From Leishmania mexicana MHOM/GT/2001/U1103 (taxonomy: Eukaryota > Euglenozoa > Kinetoplastea > Trypanosomatida > Trypanosomatidae), in the NCBI RefSeq assembly GCF_000234665.1, contig NC_018323.1:1-64000 (forward strand): a stretch of DNA of 64,000 nucleotides, given 5' to 3'. Positions 8,462-19,874 of the stretch are shown here, piece after piece. Within the stretch, counting starts at the first letter, position 1; the number at the start of each line of letters is the position of its first letter. Under the pieces are notes generated by a model. The model was not told where the DNA came from, ran no database searches, and saw nothing but the letters and a program-made list of their open reading frames with translations. Made by a program: the position numbers and the translations under genes.

Positions 8462-10148
8462 AAGAGAAGACAGCTCGTTTGTGCATATGGCGTTCCCGAT
8501 TTGTGTGCGCACATGCGTGCAAAGAAAGGGGTCGACACCAACAGAAGGGAGAGCAGTCATCGAGAGCAGGGGTGGGGAAAAAAAGTGGAGGTGCGGAGTA
8601 GAGGGTGACGTCCGCGTAGCGCCGATTTCACACTGCGATGGGGTCTTCTTCGTTCCTTAATCTCCGCTTCTACGGTATTCATGTGAAGCGGCATTTTTCT
8701 GTCGTCAGTGTTGTGAGCGACCCTCCGCATGAGCGCACGCGGGTATGCGCAGATCTGCAGCTCGCTCCTCTTTCACCTGAAACGAGAAAGATCGCCGTGC
8801 GCATCCGGGAGGAAGCGAGTTGGAGTGACGCAGAAAAGTGCTCGAGAGCCACGCTGTTGGGCAGCTTGTACACACGGAGCACAAGGGCCTTTCCACAACA
8901 CAGGCACGCACGAACACACACGCTCACCCACACGCGCAGAGCCTCTGATGCGGCGCTCTGAGCTCAGCGCTCCTTTGACAAACCGTGGCACAACAGCACA
9001 CAAAGGCGTGCGCCTCTTGCGCCCCTCCTCGCTCCCATCCACGGCAACAGAAAGGAGACAGAAAAAGAGCAGACACACAGACACATGAGCGCATGCCGAG
9101 GAACAGGTCACCCGCCGCATGCGCTCATGGGTCTCCCTTTCTCCGTCACAGAGTCGAAGGCACGTAAACGGCAAATGAGAGCGTTATCGAGTGACGTAGC
9201 GCTGCACCTTAGAAGAACACACGATGAAACAAACAGAGCGACGAGACAACCAGGGACAGAAGAGGAGAGCACAATGACAGACACAGACACACATGACAGT
9301 AACACGGAAGCGCAGACACACAGAGAGAGTCAGGCGGAGAAGGAAATAAACCGAGGGGCGAGACTACACAGAGAGAAAGGGTATAAATATTTGTGAAAGA
9401 TGAAATTCGGACCAGAGACCACAGGAGGAAACACACACACACACGAGGGGAAAAAAGAAGCGGTGTGAGAGAAGGAAGGGGGGAGTGAGGAGTGTCGCGA
9501 ACCACCAGAAAGAAGAAATGGGGACAAAAACAGCCACCTCGCTCAGCCCCTTCCCCGCTACCGCTGTACTGAACACCGACTCGCCCCTCACTTGCTCACA
9601 CAGACACGGAGACTGCAGTAGATAACCTGTCCCCCACCCCTTCTCACCCTGCTCGTTTCGCAAAAAAAAGTGTTCTCGACGGAAAGAGCTGGCAGTAAGA
9701 AACCCTGAACGGAACCCTCAGCGGCGAAAGGATAATATGGGGCGCACCCAGACAAAAGGATAGGCGCCAGGTCGTCTGCGCCTCATCCCCCACCCAGGCA
9801 CTCACTCCCTTAGCGCTCCGCTTCCTTGGGAACCTCCGCACATAGCATCCTCCCATCAGGAACACTAGCTACCCTCCCTTTTCCTTCTCCGTTGCGTCGC
9901 GCCGTGCCGGCGGCGCCAACGCAGTCATTGAGGATGGGAGGGGGAGGAGCAGAAGTGAGAGAGGGAGAGGAGGAGGGAGGGGGGTTGGGATACACACAGG
10001 AAGGAAAAGGCCACAAGAGAGGGCAGCGAGTGTGATAGAGCAGAGGAAAGAAAGCACGCGAAGAAGAGCGGAGCAGGAAAGACGAAGAGAACAAGACAGC
10101 GGGTGGTGAGGGACCCAAGGGAAAGCCAGCAACGAAGCGCGGGCACCA
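8462..10148. other. Long intergenic region, no gene
   Basis: About 1.7 kb of purine-rich (plus strand) low-complexity sequence between S2 and PEX13. All open frames are short and overlapping. Confidence 0.55.
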
Positions 10149-11432
10149 CTACAATTTCGTGATGCGCTCTGCGAGACGCAGGAAGTTGCTCGGAACGAGA
10201 CCACGACGACCGTGAGACGAGTAGCTCCCATCCTCCACCGCCATCGCCTCGCACCATCTGCCCTCGGCGTAGTTCTCCACCACAAACTCGTCACCCGCCT
10301 TGAAGCTCAAGCACGAACCGTCGGCCTGCTGAGCCTGGTAGTCGTACAGTGCATAGTATACTCGACGGGTACCGTTGCCACCACTTGGCTGCGCCGCCTG
10401 TGAGGCACCGTACACGCCGTCGGAGTTGTATCTCTGTCCCCATGCTTCCGAGAGCGTCTCCTCCTCGCCCTTATCCTCCTCCGTCAGCCGCGACTCGGCG
10501 TCGCTGGAGCGGATGCTCGCCTCGTACTCATCCTGGCTAATTACGTTTCCGTAGGCGTCCTCTGCTGGGCCGGTGATGCGACGCCGGCGCTGCGGTGGCT
10601 TTGCGCGCTGGCGTGTGGCGATCCCGTACACAACCTCGCCCAAAAGGAAAAAGGCAATGCAGAGCAGCCACGCCCGCCACTTGTTCGGGCCTCCGCTGGA
10701 GGCTTTGGCGACCTGCTGGAACCCCGAAGCACCCGTCACGGCCGCCTGCGTCTTGGCGACCGCGGCGCCGTACGGGTAATTAGCGCCCATCCCCATCCCC
10801 ATGCCTGGCATCCGCTCCTGCGCGTTGGAGAATGCGCGCACCGCCTTCATGCTATAGTAGGTACCGAAGCACACGCCAAAGAGCTCCATGGCAGAGCGGA
10901 GGCCCTGCACGAGCACGTTGGTGAGGTGGCCGGCAATCTCCATCCGGGCCTGCAGGCGCGCTTGTCGGTGCTGCTCCCGCTGCTGCCGAATCAGCTGGCG
11001 CTCCTTCTTGTGCTCTGCCTGGATACGACGGCTGCGCTCCTCAGGTGACTCATTCAGTGGTGGCAAAGAAGCAGCGTGCTGGTGGATAGGGGATGCTAGC
11101 TGATTGGACTGGTCCGCTTGATGTTGCAAGTTGAGCGAGGATTGCATGCCGTTGCCCTGAGTACTGTCGGCGTTGCTGCCGAGGTTGTTGAGACCGCCGA
11201 GGTTGTAGGTGGAGTTGGAGCCGAACGGGTTGTTTCGGACAAAGCTGCTGAGCCCACCGCTCATGCCGTGCGATGAGCCTCCCATGAGACCTGAGTTTCC
11301 GTACATGCCGCCACCGTACATGCCACCCATGCCACCTAAGCCACCACCGTGCATGCCACCCATGCCACCTAAGCCGCCACCGTACATGCTACTCCCCATG
11401 CCTAGCCCGCCGCCGTACATGCCGCTGTACAT
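10149..11432 (-). CDS. PEX13: Peroxin 13 (glycosomal import docking protein)
   Basis: A 427-residue membrane peroxin of the docking complex that receives the import receptors PEX5/PEX7 at the glycosome. Seen: an N-terminal Tyr/Gly/Met-rich repeat region (MYGGG and GGLGGMGGM units, about residues 1-60); a charged coiled stretch (SPEERSRRIQAEHKKERQLI); hydrophobic segments in the middle (around LRSAMELFGVCFGTYYS and WLLCIAFFLLGEVVYGI); and a C-terminal SH3 domain at about 358-420 (ALYDYQ...DEFVV...RRGLVPSNF). The protein ends in -TKL, a PTS1-like tripeptide that I recall being described for trypanosome PEX13. The start is ATG 11430-11432; the frame continues 31 codons upstream without conserved features. 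It could be the PEX13.1 form; a second PEX13 is not in this window. Confidence 0.88.
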   Translation of the reverse strand: MYSGMYGGGLGMGSSMYGGGLGGMGGMHGGGLGGMGGMYGGGMYGNSGLMGGSSHGMSGGLSSFVRNNPFGSNSTYNLGGLNNLGSNADSTQGNGMQSSLNLQHQADQSNQLASPIHQHAASLPPLNESPEERSRRIQAEHKKERQLIRQQREQHRQARLQARMEIAGHLTNVLVQGLRSAMELFGVCFGTYYSMKAVRAFSNAQERMPGMGMGMGANYPYGAAVAKTQAAVTGASGFQQVAKASSGGPNKWRAWLLCIAFFLLGEVVYGIATRQRAKPPQRRRRITGPAEDAYGNVISQDEYEASIRSSDAESRLTEEDKGEEETLSEAWGQRYNSDGVYGASQAAQPSGGNGTRRVYYALYDYQAQQADGSCLSFKAGDEFVVENYAEGRWCEAMAVEDGSYSSHGRRGLVPSNFLRLAERITKL

Positions 11433-12435
11433 GATGAAGGGTCTAATAAGAGAAAACGTTGAAGATACAAGGAATTCAAGAGAAGCGTAGCACACCGGCG
11501 CCACGATCGAGTTCAACTCCTCCACGAGAAGCTACGAGTTGCGTCGAAGAGAGAACATAGGCGTGCACGTGTGAGAAAACGAGAGAGGAAGAGGGAGAGG
11601 AGAAGTGTTTCATCATGGCGAAGCCACTCATTGGCAGTGGCTCATGTAGTCCCGTGCGAACTCACTTGACGCACACCATCACACATGCAAGATGGAGACG
11701 CGCATGGCTCTCTGTTTGCATGGGCATTTGAACACGGCAGACGCGGAGGCATAAGAAAGTGGGGGAAAAGGAGCCGGCTTCCAGCGAGGGATCTGGCATC
11801 CAGTGTTCGGCGCTGAGAAGCGCGAACGCTTTTATGTGTCCTAGCTCACGCGTCTCTCCTTCAACACAGCAGCTGGAGAAGGACAGAGGGGGATACTGAC
11901 TGCTCACCGAACAAAAGCGCATGCCTTACCGCACCAGACTGCGTTTCGCATTGAGTTGTTTAATGTGCGTCTGGCACATGCTCAAGAGCGAGCAGTACCG
12001 ATGGAACCTCACAAGTGAGCGTTGTTTCAAAAGAAGAGTGGGAAAGGGAACTGAAAAAAAAGACAAGGGAAATATAAAAAAATGTGCGCGTACGCGTGGG
12101 GGAGTTGACGGGTGAGCAAAGCAACCTTTGCGCACGTATTCTAAATTACATCAGCTGCGCCATTTTTTTCCCTTCAGCAGTCTCGTCCGCGAGGCGAGGA
12201 AGAGGTGGGAGAGAGAGGGTGAAAAAACACGAGGAAAAGCACCAACGAGGACGGAGCTGAGGGGGAAAAACACAAGAAAAAAAATACAAAAAAAAACAAC
12301 AACGCAGGAGAGTCACCCAACGACCAGATGTATGATCAACCGAGACACACACACAGACGAAGGAAGGCGAAAGAAAACAAGAGAGTGCAAGTGATAGCAA
12401 GAGAGATGCGGTGGTAAAGTAAGCGAAGGGAAAGG
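11433..12435. other. Intergenic region, no gene
   Basis: PEX13 5' leader and 3' UTR of the J-domain gene. A-rich on the plus strand at 12040-12400. Nothing else recognised. Confidence 0.55.
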
Positions 12436-13734
12436 CTACAACTTCCATTCATCCAAGTTAATAGTCTGGCCAGAGTTCTTCGCGGCGCGCAACGCCTCAA
12501 GCTTGGCCTTCATCTCCGCCTCGATGCGATCCGTCTCCCTCCGCATCGCAGACACGTCCTCCTCGTGCTTTCGCCTCTCCGACATCATTTGCGCAATCAC
12601 GCGCTTCCGCTGCTCTCCCAACTCGGCTGTCGTGCGGTTGCGCTCCTCCTCCGCAGCCTCTGCCTCCTTTTGCCGCTCGCGCTCGCGCGCCCTCTCAGCC
12701 TCTAGCGCTCGCTCCTCCTCGGCGCGCTTGAGCTTCTCCTCGTGCGCCCGCTCTTCAGCCTTGATACGCTCGTTGGCCTCGCGGAGCATTTGTTGTTCCT
12801 GTGCCTCGCGCACTTTCGCTTCTGCGCGGCGCACGGCGTCAGCCAGTTCCTGCCCGCGCTGCTTGTTCGCCATGTCCCGCGTGAAGCGGTGCTCGGCGGC
12901 GAGGTTCGTCACCTCAGCCCTTTCCTCCGCGAGGCGGCGACGCTCCTCGGCCAGCTCGCGCTTCTGTGACGCCAAGTCACGCAGATGGCGCTCAACGTCC
13001 GCCTGCTGCTCACGCTGCACCTCCGCGTACGCCTCCATCTGGGCTCTCTTCTCGGCTGCCTTCTGCTCCTTCGCCTCCGCCTCCCGCTTGCGTCTCAGCA
13101 TTTCGCGCTCGCGCTCGCGCTGATCCTTGGCCTGCCTCACCTCCTCCTCGCGCTCCTCCTCTCGCCGGCGCTGCATGTCGCGCCACTCCTCAGCCCTGCG
13201 TTGCTCTTCGCGCTCAAGGCTCTTGGCATACTCAGCCTTTGCCTTGGTCACCTCCTCCGCCCGCCGCAGCTCTTCTTGTTTCTTCTTGAACCACTCGGCG
13301 AAGGTGCCCTCGGAGTTGACGCCGCGGAACCCACCATCGGGGGTAGCGGAGAAGGGGCTCTTTTTGTACTGCTCGTAGGCGTCCTTGAATAGCTGCTCGT
13401 CGGTGGCGTAGCGCGGCTTCCGTGAGGCGCCGGCGTCGGCGCCGTAGGATGACGTCGGGTAGGCAGCGGGAGACGACGGCTGTGGCGCCGCCTGTCGGAA
13501 CGGGTGAGCGCCAAAGCCACGGTCCCGCCGCGTCAGCTCCCGGTCGTATGCCGAGCGCTTTGTGGGGTCATTGAGTGTTTGGTACGCGTTCACAACTAAT
13601 TTGAAAATTGCCTCGCCGTTCGGGTTCTTGTCTGGGTGCAGCTGAAGCGCCTTCAGCTTGTACGCTTGGCGAATTGCATCCTTGTTTGCAGTACGTGATA
13701 TGCCCAAGATGGTGTAGTAGTCTTGTTTATCCAT
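12436..13734 (-). CDS. J-domain (DnaJ/HSP40) protein with long coiled coil
   Basis: A 432-residue type III J protein. The J domain is at residues 5-65: DYYTILGISRTA, IRQAYKLKALQLHPDKNPNG with the catalytic HPD at 33-35, and the closing helix LNDPTKRSAYDREL. This should stimulate an HSP70 ATPase. After a linker with Pro/Ser and an FKDAYEQYKKSPF segment, residues about 165-420 are an almost unbroken charged Glu/Arg/Ala-rich coiled coil. There is no Gly/Phe region, zinc finger, signal peptide or membrane segment. The start is ATG 13732-13734 (MDKQDYY); the frame is open for 99 more codons upstream but that sequence is not protein-like. The next gene upstream is a J-like membrane protein. Confidence 0.88.
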   Translation of the reverse strand: MDKQDYYTILGISRTANKDAIRQAYKLKALQLHPDKNPNGEAIFKLVVNAYQTLNDPTKRSAYDRELTRRDRGFGAHPFRQAAPQPSSPAAYPTSSYGADAGASRKPRYATDEQLFKDAYEQYKKSPFSATPDGGFRGVNSEGTFAEWFKKKQEELRRAEEVTKAKAEYAKSLEREEQRRAEEWRDMQRRREEEREEEVRQAKDQREREREMLRRKREAEAKEQKAAEKRAQMEAYAEVQREQQADVERHLRDLASQKRELAEERRRLAEERAEVTNLAAEHRFTRDMANKQRGQELADAVRRAEAKVREAQEQQMLREANERIKAEERAHEEKLKRAEEERALEAERARERERQKEAEAAEEERNRTTAELGEQRKRVIAQMMSERRKHEEDVSAMRRETDRIEAEMKAKLEALRAAKNSGQTINLDEWKL

Positions 13735-14572
13735 TGCTTCGTACGGCAACGCGCACTCCCCGGTTTGAGTCGAGGGTGGGAGTGAGAAAGGGAGAAGTCG
13801 CACAAACAAAGCACTGTGCGCGGCGGCGGTTGCAGAAAGGAAAGCGGAGAGACAAAGTAGACAAGGGACAGAGAGATACCCACAAGAAGAAGTGAGTGAA
13901 GGGTAGTACGAGACACGCCGACTCGATAGGACGCACGCTGAGGCGGGCCAACGAGCCAGGCGCGCCGTGGGCGTAGATGCTCCATCGCGAGTCTCGACGC
14001 CGCATGGCGTCGACCAGAAGAAGTGGAGCACGGCGCAGCGCAGCGGCCCTCATCACGCTGACGCACACGCACAGAGGCGCCCACAGAGGCGGTGTCAATG
14101 AGCACGAGGGTGGCAATCACTGCATTCTGCAGGGGAAGAGCTGGAAGAGCAATTCAGCACAAAAGAGGCGTCGCTGAAAAGAGGCAAACCGCGAAGATGC
14201 CAGCATAGGCGATCAAAAAGGATTAAGAGAGCCCATGCACAATCACACGGGTTCGACGCACAAACATCTCTGCGATGCAGTTTCACCCACGCGCAGCCGA
14301 CCGCGCACGCGGCAGGGACACGGGCAGCGACAGGGTGCGAGGGAGAGAAGCGCCAGGAGAGAAGAGGAGATGGCAGGGAGAGAGTCTAGGCAGTGTGCCG
14401 AGAGGATATATGTGTGCGTGTGTGTGCGCGCGCCTTGACAGCTGTCCATTCTGCATGCGTTCTCTCTCCACCTCGCCAGACGGAAATGTGCACCACAGCA
14501 CCCACACAGCTCTGCAACAGCGGTATAACCGAGTGTGAGAGAGATGCATGACCACATCATGAGAATGGGGGC
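13735..14572. other. Intergenic region, no gene
   Basis: Contains the 5' leader of the J-domain gene and the 3' UTR of the next gene. Open frames are antisense or short. Confidence 0.55.
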
Positions 14573-15784
14573 CTACTCTCTCTGCACTTCCTGCTCTGCC
14601 GCCCTCTTCTCCTCCTCGGCGTGCTCGTCCTGAAGGTCCAGCTCGTCCAGGAGCCGCTGTGAGTCCTTCAGCGCCTGAGGTAGGCGCGACAGCATAAAAA
14701 GCACGACGCCTCCGAGAACGGCGGTCTCGCCCCACACACCAATGTACTGGTGCAGGAACTCCAACCACATAATGATGATGCGGTACTTGAAGGTTCCCAG
14801 CGCCATCTCCTGCCCCCAACCACCGTGGCGGGCGCTAACGTGACGCATATGCTCCGGTGGCTTCGCGCCATAGAGAAGGTAGTACTTGCGTGCATCAGGG
14901 TTCTCAATGATCTCATACGCGTCCTTCAGCTCCTCAAGCGCCATGTTGCGGTCCTCCTCGTCCTCCTCCGTCTCTAAGATCTTCTGACGCTTCTCCTCGT
15001 ACTTCATCTTGAGTTGAGCAGGGGTGGTGGACCGCACAGACTTGGTGTCCTTCGCGTCCAGCAGCACGCCGAAGAGCTCCCGATCTACCTGCGACGTCAG
15101 CTTTTGGTAGGCAAGCTCCACCTGTTTGTTCTGCGCCTCACACGTGCGACCGCAGTGGACTAGCTGGCCGTACTTCTCCTGGTGATCCTGAAAGGCCCGC
15201 TTGATTTGCTGCCGCACCTGGTAGTTCTCGCGACGGCGCGCCTTGTCGGGGTCGTCGGCAGCCTTCCTCAACGGCCCGTTCTCCTCAGACGCATCAGTCG
15301 CAGGTGAAGCCGTCTTGTGCGTCAGGTTAAGGCGACCCTCGACGCCGAGTGTGTGGTAGTAGCTCTCCAGCTCCTTGGCGTCCACAGCGCGTTCAGGGTT
15401 TAGGACCTCCCCAAAGCCCTTACCAGACTCCAGCTGCGGCACCTCCAAGTTGTACTCCTCGTCGTACTTGGAGATTGTGAGGAGGAGGATGGCAGCGAAA
15501 ATGAGAACGCCAAAGAAGTAGCGGAAACACTTGCCCGAGTCTTCATGCCGCTCCACAAGCTCGCTCCATTCGGCCTGCGTAATGACACCGCGGTTGGGGT
15601 CGCGGTTGCGTGCTGGGTAACCCGCATACCCGTACATGGGGTTCCTCTGCTGTGCACCGCCCATGTTGCGCATGACCGTCTGTCGTGCAAGGAGGTCCTG
15701 CTGCACCCGCGCAGCACTCTCCTCGAGCTTGACGCGCCGATTCAGCGACTGCTGCTGCCGCACCTGGGCAGCTTTCGGCTTCAT
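14573..15784 (-). CDS. Membrane protein with two degenerate J-like regions lacking HPD
   Basis: A 403-residue protein. One membrane segment lies at about 88-106 (FFGVLIFAAILLLTI) and a second hydrophobic stretch at about 345-368. Between them are two stretches that read like J domains: residues 142-240 start YYHTLGV and run through IKRAFQDHQEKYGQL...VELAYQKLTSQVDRELF, with GQL where HPD is expected; residues 250-306 run through LKMKYEEKRQKI...ALEELKDAYEIIENPDARKYYLLYG, also without HPD. Such J-like folds usually act as adaptors or protein-binding modules rather than HSP70 activators. Topology with a short N-terminal arm and a charged C-terminal tail suggests an endomembrane location. Start ATG 15782-15784. 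The assignment of the J-like folds is by pattern only. Confidence 0.7.
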   Translation of the reverse strand: MKPKAAQVRQQQSLNRRVKLEESAARVQQDLLARQTVMRNMGGAQQRNPMYGYAGYPARNRDPNRGVITQAEWSELVERHEDSGKCFRYFFGVLIFAAILLLTISKYDEEYNLEVPQLESGKGFGEVLNPERAVDAKELESYYHTLGVEGRLNLTHKTASPATDASEENGPLRKAADDPDKARRRENYQVRQQIKRAFQDHQEKYGQLVHCGRTCEAQNKQVELAYQKLTSQVDRELFGVLLDAKDTKSVRSTTPAQLKMKYEEKRQKILETEEDEEDRNMALEELKDAYEIIENPDARKYYLLYGAKPPEHMRHVSARHGGWGQEMALGTFKYRIIIMWLEFLHQYIGVWGETAVLGGVVLFMLSRLPQALKDSQRLLDELDLQDEHAEEEKRAAEQEVQRE

Positions 15785-17600
15785 TGCACGGCGATACGGT
15801 TGTTCTGGTCACTTGTGCGTCGATGTTGCAGATAATGCGTGACGCTCTTCTCGGGAGAAGGAGCGATATGAGGAGGAGGAGCGGGTGCACGAGTCGTAGC
15901 AGTCAGGGTAGACCCGCTCTGGTGCCAAATGTCCGTTGCTCGTAGTCCGTCCCGTCACTAGGCAAGATCGCAAGTGCGCCTTGAAGGATAAGCGGAGGAG
16001 GTGTGCGCCACTGAGTGTCTTGCTACTGCTCTATGAGGGCTTGTGTGTGCTGACGCGCGATGCTGCGAGGTTTCAAGGACGCAAAGTCGACCGCGCTTTT
16101 TAAGGATGTATGTCGACCGTTTCGCTGATGCACGTAGCTGCTGCTTTTTTTTATTCGTCTCTGCTCTCTTAGCTTCACAATGTGTAGGTGCACTCAGCCC
16201 GTTCTTCAACTGCACACAATGAGGGAGACACAGTACGGGGGGAGAAACAATGATACGTGTTGGTGTTTGAACGCGCATATAGGTTTATGTGCGCATGTGG
16301 GTGAAGAGGCACAACAGAAAAAAGAGAAGTGGAGAGGGCTTGTTGGAGTGCCACCATCATAGCGAATGAGCTGCGAAGTGAATGCATGAAGGCGGCTGGG
16401 GCTGACGTAAAGGGTATCGCGCGCAGCACGCGGATGAAGAAGCGTGGCCTTTTCAGCACGCTCTGGCTGACGCGGCTGCGCTGTGCTCCATTGTCAAGGG
16501 CATCGCTGGGAAGCAGCTGTCCAGAGCTTTTACCCCCTTCACTGCGCCGCCCAGGTATCGGCAAAGGGGGTGGAGGAGGGTGGGGGTGCTGTCTTTCTCC
16601 GTTACGGAGAGACCCACCGATAATGATGAGAGGGGAGGACACGGCGCTTGCATTGCTGCCGTGGAACAGCGTTCTCATGAGACGCCCCTCTCTTTGTGTG
16701 TTTCTCCATGTTCCCTCTCCACAAAACACCTCCGCTCTACCGTTCGCTACCTTGTTTGTGTGTGTGTCTGTATGTGCTTTGTCTTCCGCTGTTGCGCCTC
16801 AGTCTCTCTGTTTTGGGGGAGGGGGTGAGATGAGCACGAGGAGACACGCCACCCCTTCACAGCCGTCATCGTCGCCACATCACGAGGACGAGGAAACCAG
16901 GAAAAGAAGAAAAAAGTGTCGATTACGTCGCAGATGTTAGAGAAGAGAAGAAAATTTTTTGGCGTTTTCTTCTCCGTTATCGTTCAAACAAAAGAAAGAG
17001 AGAACCGCACACACGCGCCCAATGCACAAGAGAAAGACAAGTTATGGAGCTGAAGCGCGAGAGAGAGATGGTGCGTGTACGTGCGTGTGCATGAGTGACG
17101 AAGCGAACAAGAAGGGGGCGGCACCACTACCACTACTGCACACACGATGGGGCGCTCCTTTTCCTCCTCCGCATGCCACCTCTCGCTCTTGCCGCTCTCA
17201 CGCACGCCTTTTCTCTGCTTCACATAGATCGCGGGAGAAGAAAAGAGAAACGAAAAAAGGAAGACTAGAATGGCATGGCGCTCTGCCCTCTTTATGGGTC
17301 CTGTCCTCTCAATCATGCTCTCTTGCGCCTGTGCGCTTGCGTTACCCCTCCTCGCCTTCCATTACACAACAACACACGACCGTGCACAGACACACAGGCA
17401 CGTGCGCACTGGAATGGCATTCACCACTCGCCCTCGACAGGGCCGCCAAGCCGCCACTTCGCCGCAGCCGGGGCTCCATGGCCCTTGGCCTGGCATCGCA
17501 CAGCCACCCCCGCACGCAACATAACATCGAAAGCCGTGCAGAGAGGAGCAGCAGGACCGGGAGCCATCAGATGAGCGCCTCTTGGACGGGGCACGGCCCT
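15785..17600. other. Intergenic region, no gene
   Basis: About 1.8 kb. It includes low-complexity TG/CT-rich stretches around 16690-16800. No reading frame on either strand looks protein-like. Confidence 0.5.
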
Positions 17601-18503
17601 TTACGCTGCCTGTGGGACGTTCTTGTAGTAGCCCGTGACGACGCAGTGGTCGCGCTCGAAGGGCTCTAGTGAGACTTGCTCCTTTGGGCGGAGGCCGGAA
17701 TCCTTCAGCTTCTGAACCTCAGACGCAAACACTGCTGCCGGATCCGCCGTGGAGTCGATGCAGTTCGCCTTGATCGAAATCACAAAGCCACCGTTCGCCT
17801 TCAAGAAGTGCTGGGCGTTGAGGGCTAGAATGCGCGCCTGATCCGGCTGGGCGACGTCCATGAAGATGCAGTCCACCAGGCGAGGAATGAGCATGCGGTA
17901 CTTCTGCGGGTAGCGGGCATCCTCCAGGATGGGGACGATGTTGCTGCGGCGCTTCGTCATCTCTTCCAGATCACGGCCGCTGCGGTGCGAGAACTCTACC
18001 GCGTACACGACGCCCTCCGGTCCGACAAGGTCCGAGACGTGGCTAACAGTGGTGCCGCTGGCTGCACCAAGGTATAGCACGGCAGAACCAGGCTCCATGT
18101 ATATGCTCGCTACACCAGCGTAGATCGCGGACGCTAGCTTGGAGCGGTACGGGTTCCATACGCGGAACTCGTGCGACTCAGACTCGCCGGCCACCGTGCC
18201 GTTCACACGCTTCTCGCTGTACACCGACACGCCAGGGACCAGCGACCGCGTGGAGAGGGTGTCCTTGCCGGCCAAGAGGTAGCAGCCGTTGAAGCGGGCA
18301 TGCGGGTGGAAGATGTTGCCCTTCGGCGCACCCGCACCCCCACGACCGCCGCGACCGCCGCCACGTCCACCGCCGCGGCCACCGCCACGGCCGCCACCGC
18401 GACCACCGCCACGGCCGCCACCACCGCGACCACCACCACCGCGACCGCCACCACCGCGACCGCCGCCGCCGCGTCCACCGAAGCTACCGCGCCCGCCGCG
18501 CAT
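17601..18503 (-). CDS. NOP1: Fibrillarin (rRNA 2'-O-methyltransferase)
   Basis: A 300-residue catalytic subunit of C/D box snoRNPs, acting in the nucleolus. Residues 1 to about 62 form a Gly/Arg-rich (GAR) domain of GGRGGGG units, followed by the fibrillarin methyltransferase. Landmarks: ARFNGCYLL, the SAM-binding strand [55 protein letters not shown] and the C-terminal [21 protein letters not shown]. The start is the ATG at 18501-18503 (MRGGRG); the three codons further upstream lack an ATG. Length is close to other protist fibrillarins. Trypanosomatids usually have more than one fibrillarin gene; only one is here. Confidence 0.96.
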   Translation of the reverse strand: MRGGRGSFGGRGGGGRGGGGRGGGGRGGGGRGGGRGGGRGGGRGGGRGGGRGGRGGAGAPKGNIFHPHARFNGCYLLAGKDTLSTRSLVPGVSVYSEKRVNGTVAGESESHEFRVWNPYRSKLASAIYAGVASIYMEPGSAVLYLGAASGTTVSHVSDLVGPEGVVYAVEFSHRSGRDLEEMTKRRSNIVPILEDARYPQKYRMLIPRLVDCIFMDVAQPDQARILALNAQHFLKANGGFVISIKANCIDSTADPAAVFASEVQKLKDSGLRPKEQVSLEPFERDHCVVTGYYKNVPQAA

Positions 18504-19874
18504 GATTGTCAAGTTGCAAGAACGGGGAAGTATGTGAAGGAGTCGGTCTGTTGTTCTTTTTCTCCTGTCTCGGCGCTTGTGTGAAACGACACGAAAAGAC
18601 TAAGAGAGTAACGTGCAGGTGAGTGTGTGTGCCGTCCTTGTGTGCACCCAGCGTACTAAAGGGTGGGGAAAGAGTTGAGAAGGGTCGGCACACGGAAGAG
18701 ATCGTCGAAACATATACGCAGAGAGAGTGAGAAACGCAGAGGAGTACGGAAGAGGAGGGCGAAGATGACCGAAGCACCGCTCTCGACGTGGTCGTGACCG
18801 CATACAGCGCATCAGCTGCCAGCGAGGAGCCGCCGGGGTGGGCGCGAGGATTCAGATCAACGCCACCGGTGATGCATTTGATTCCGCACGAAAGAAATCA
18901 AGGAACGCAAGGCAGGTGCCGTACCATCGTCGATACCGTGCTTCCTTCCCCTTCTCTGCAAAGAGAGACACACCAGCGCATGAGTAGAACGTCGAATCAG
19001 GCAAGCGATCGCAACAACACAGCGCACAGAGGGGTGTGTATTCTGACTTCTCTCTCGTTTCGGGTGTGGAGCTCATGGAAGCCCACAGAGAAAGACGTAC
19101 AGAAGCAACGAGCTGACTGAAGAGAGAGGGGCGCCGGAGGAGGACGGGAGATGAGGGACACCCCCTCCCAACGCGTCCTCTTCTCTCACTGTCCGTGCAC
19201 AAACAGGCAACGCTACGCAACGAGGGAATCACAAAAGAAAGACAACCGCCGAGGAAACGAGAAAAAAAAGTGTGCACGCAGGGCCAAGGGCATGTATTGA
19301 GACACACACACGCATTGGCAGCTGGAAAATGCACATCACAGTTGCGATAAGAACAAACGAGTTTGTTCGGAAAGGCACATACGTCGCTGTCAGAGGAAAC
19401 GGCAGGCAGACGCGTACGGGACACGGCAGCACCGCGCGGCTCCTCCTTTGACCCTCATTCTCCCCATTTTCGTCTGTTCGTTACCCCTTGCAAGATAGCG
19501 AAACAAGCCCCCAAGACGTCGTGCACTCTTCATTGTCGAACTGTGCGTGAGAGGCGCAAAATTCTAAACACTATTTCGGCTCCAGAGCATCACAAATCAC
19601 GATAGCCGCTGCCGCCGCCGTCTGCCCCACCGAAGACACAAGCACAAAGGCGCGTCCTCTCTCCCACCCACACCAAAAAAAAGAGCTCTACCTTGCATCG
19701 CCTCTCTTGGACTTCAGGCAACACAAGAGGAGAAGGAAGACATGCAATGCGTGGCGGAGAAAAGAACGCGCACACAAAAGACAAACAAAGGGCAAGAAAA
19801 CAAAAAAAAACTGAAAGACAAGAACTGTAAGAACGATGCCGGCAGCTGCCGATCAGCAGCATCACTGTAAGGAT
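18504..19874. other. Intergenic region, no gene
   Basis: 5' leader of fibrillarin and 3' UTR of the clathrin light chain gene. Nothing recognised. Confidence 0.5.

Noticed and set aside
16174..16729. Possible degenerate SIDER or repeat between the J-like membrane protein gene and fibrillarin
   Set aside because: I compared it by eye with the copies at 42, 53 and 58 kb and found no continuous match.
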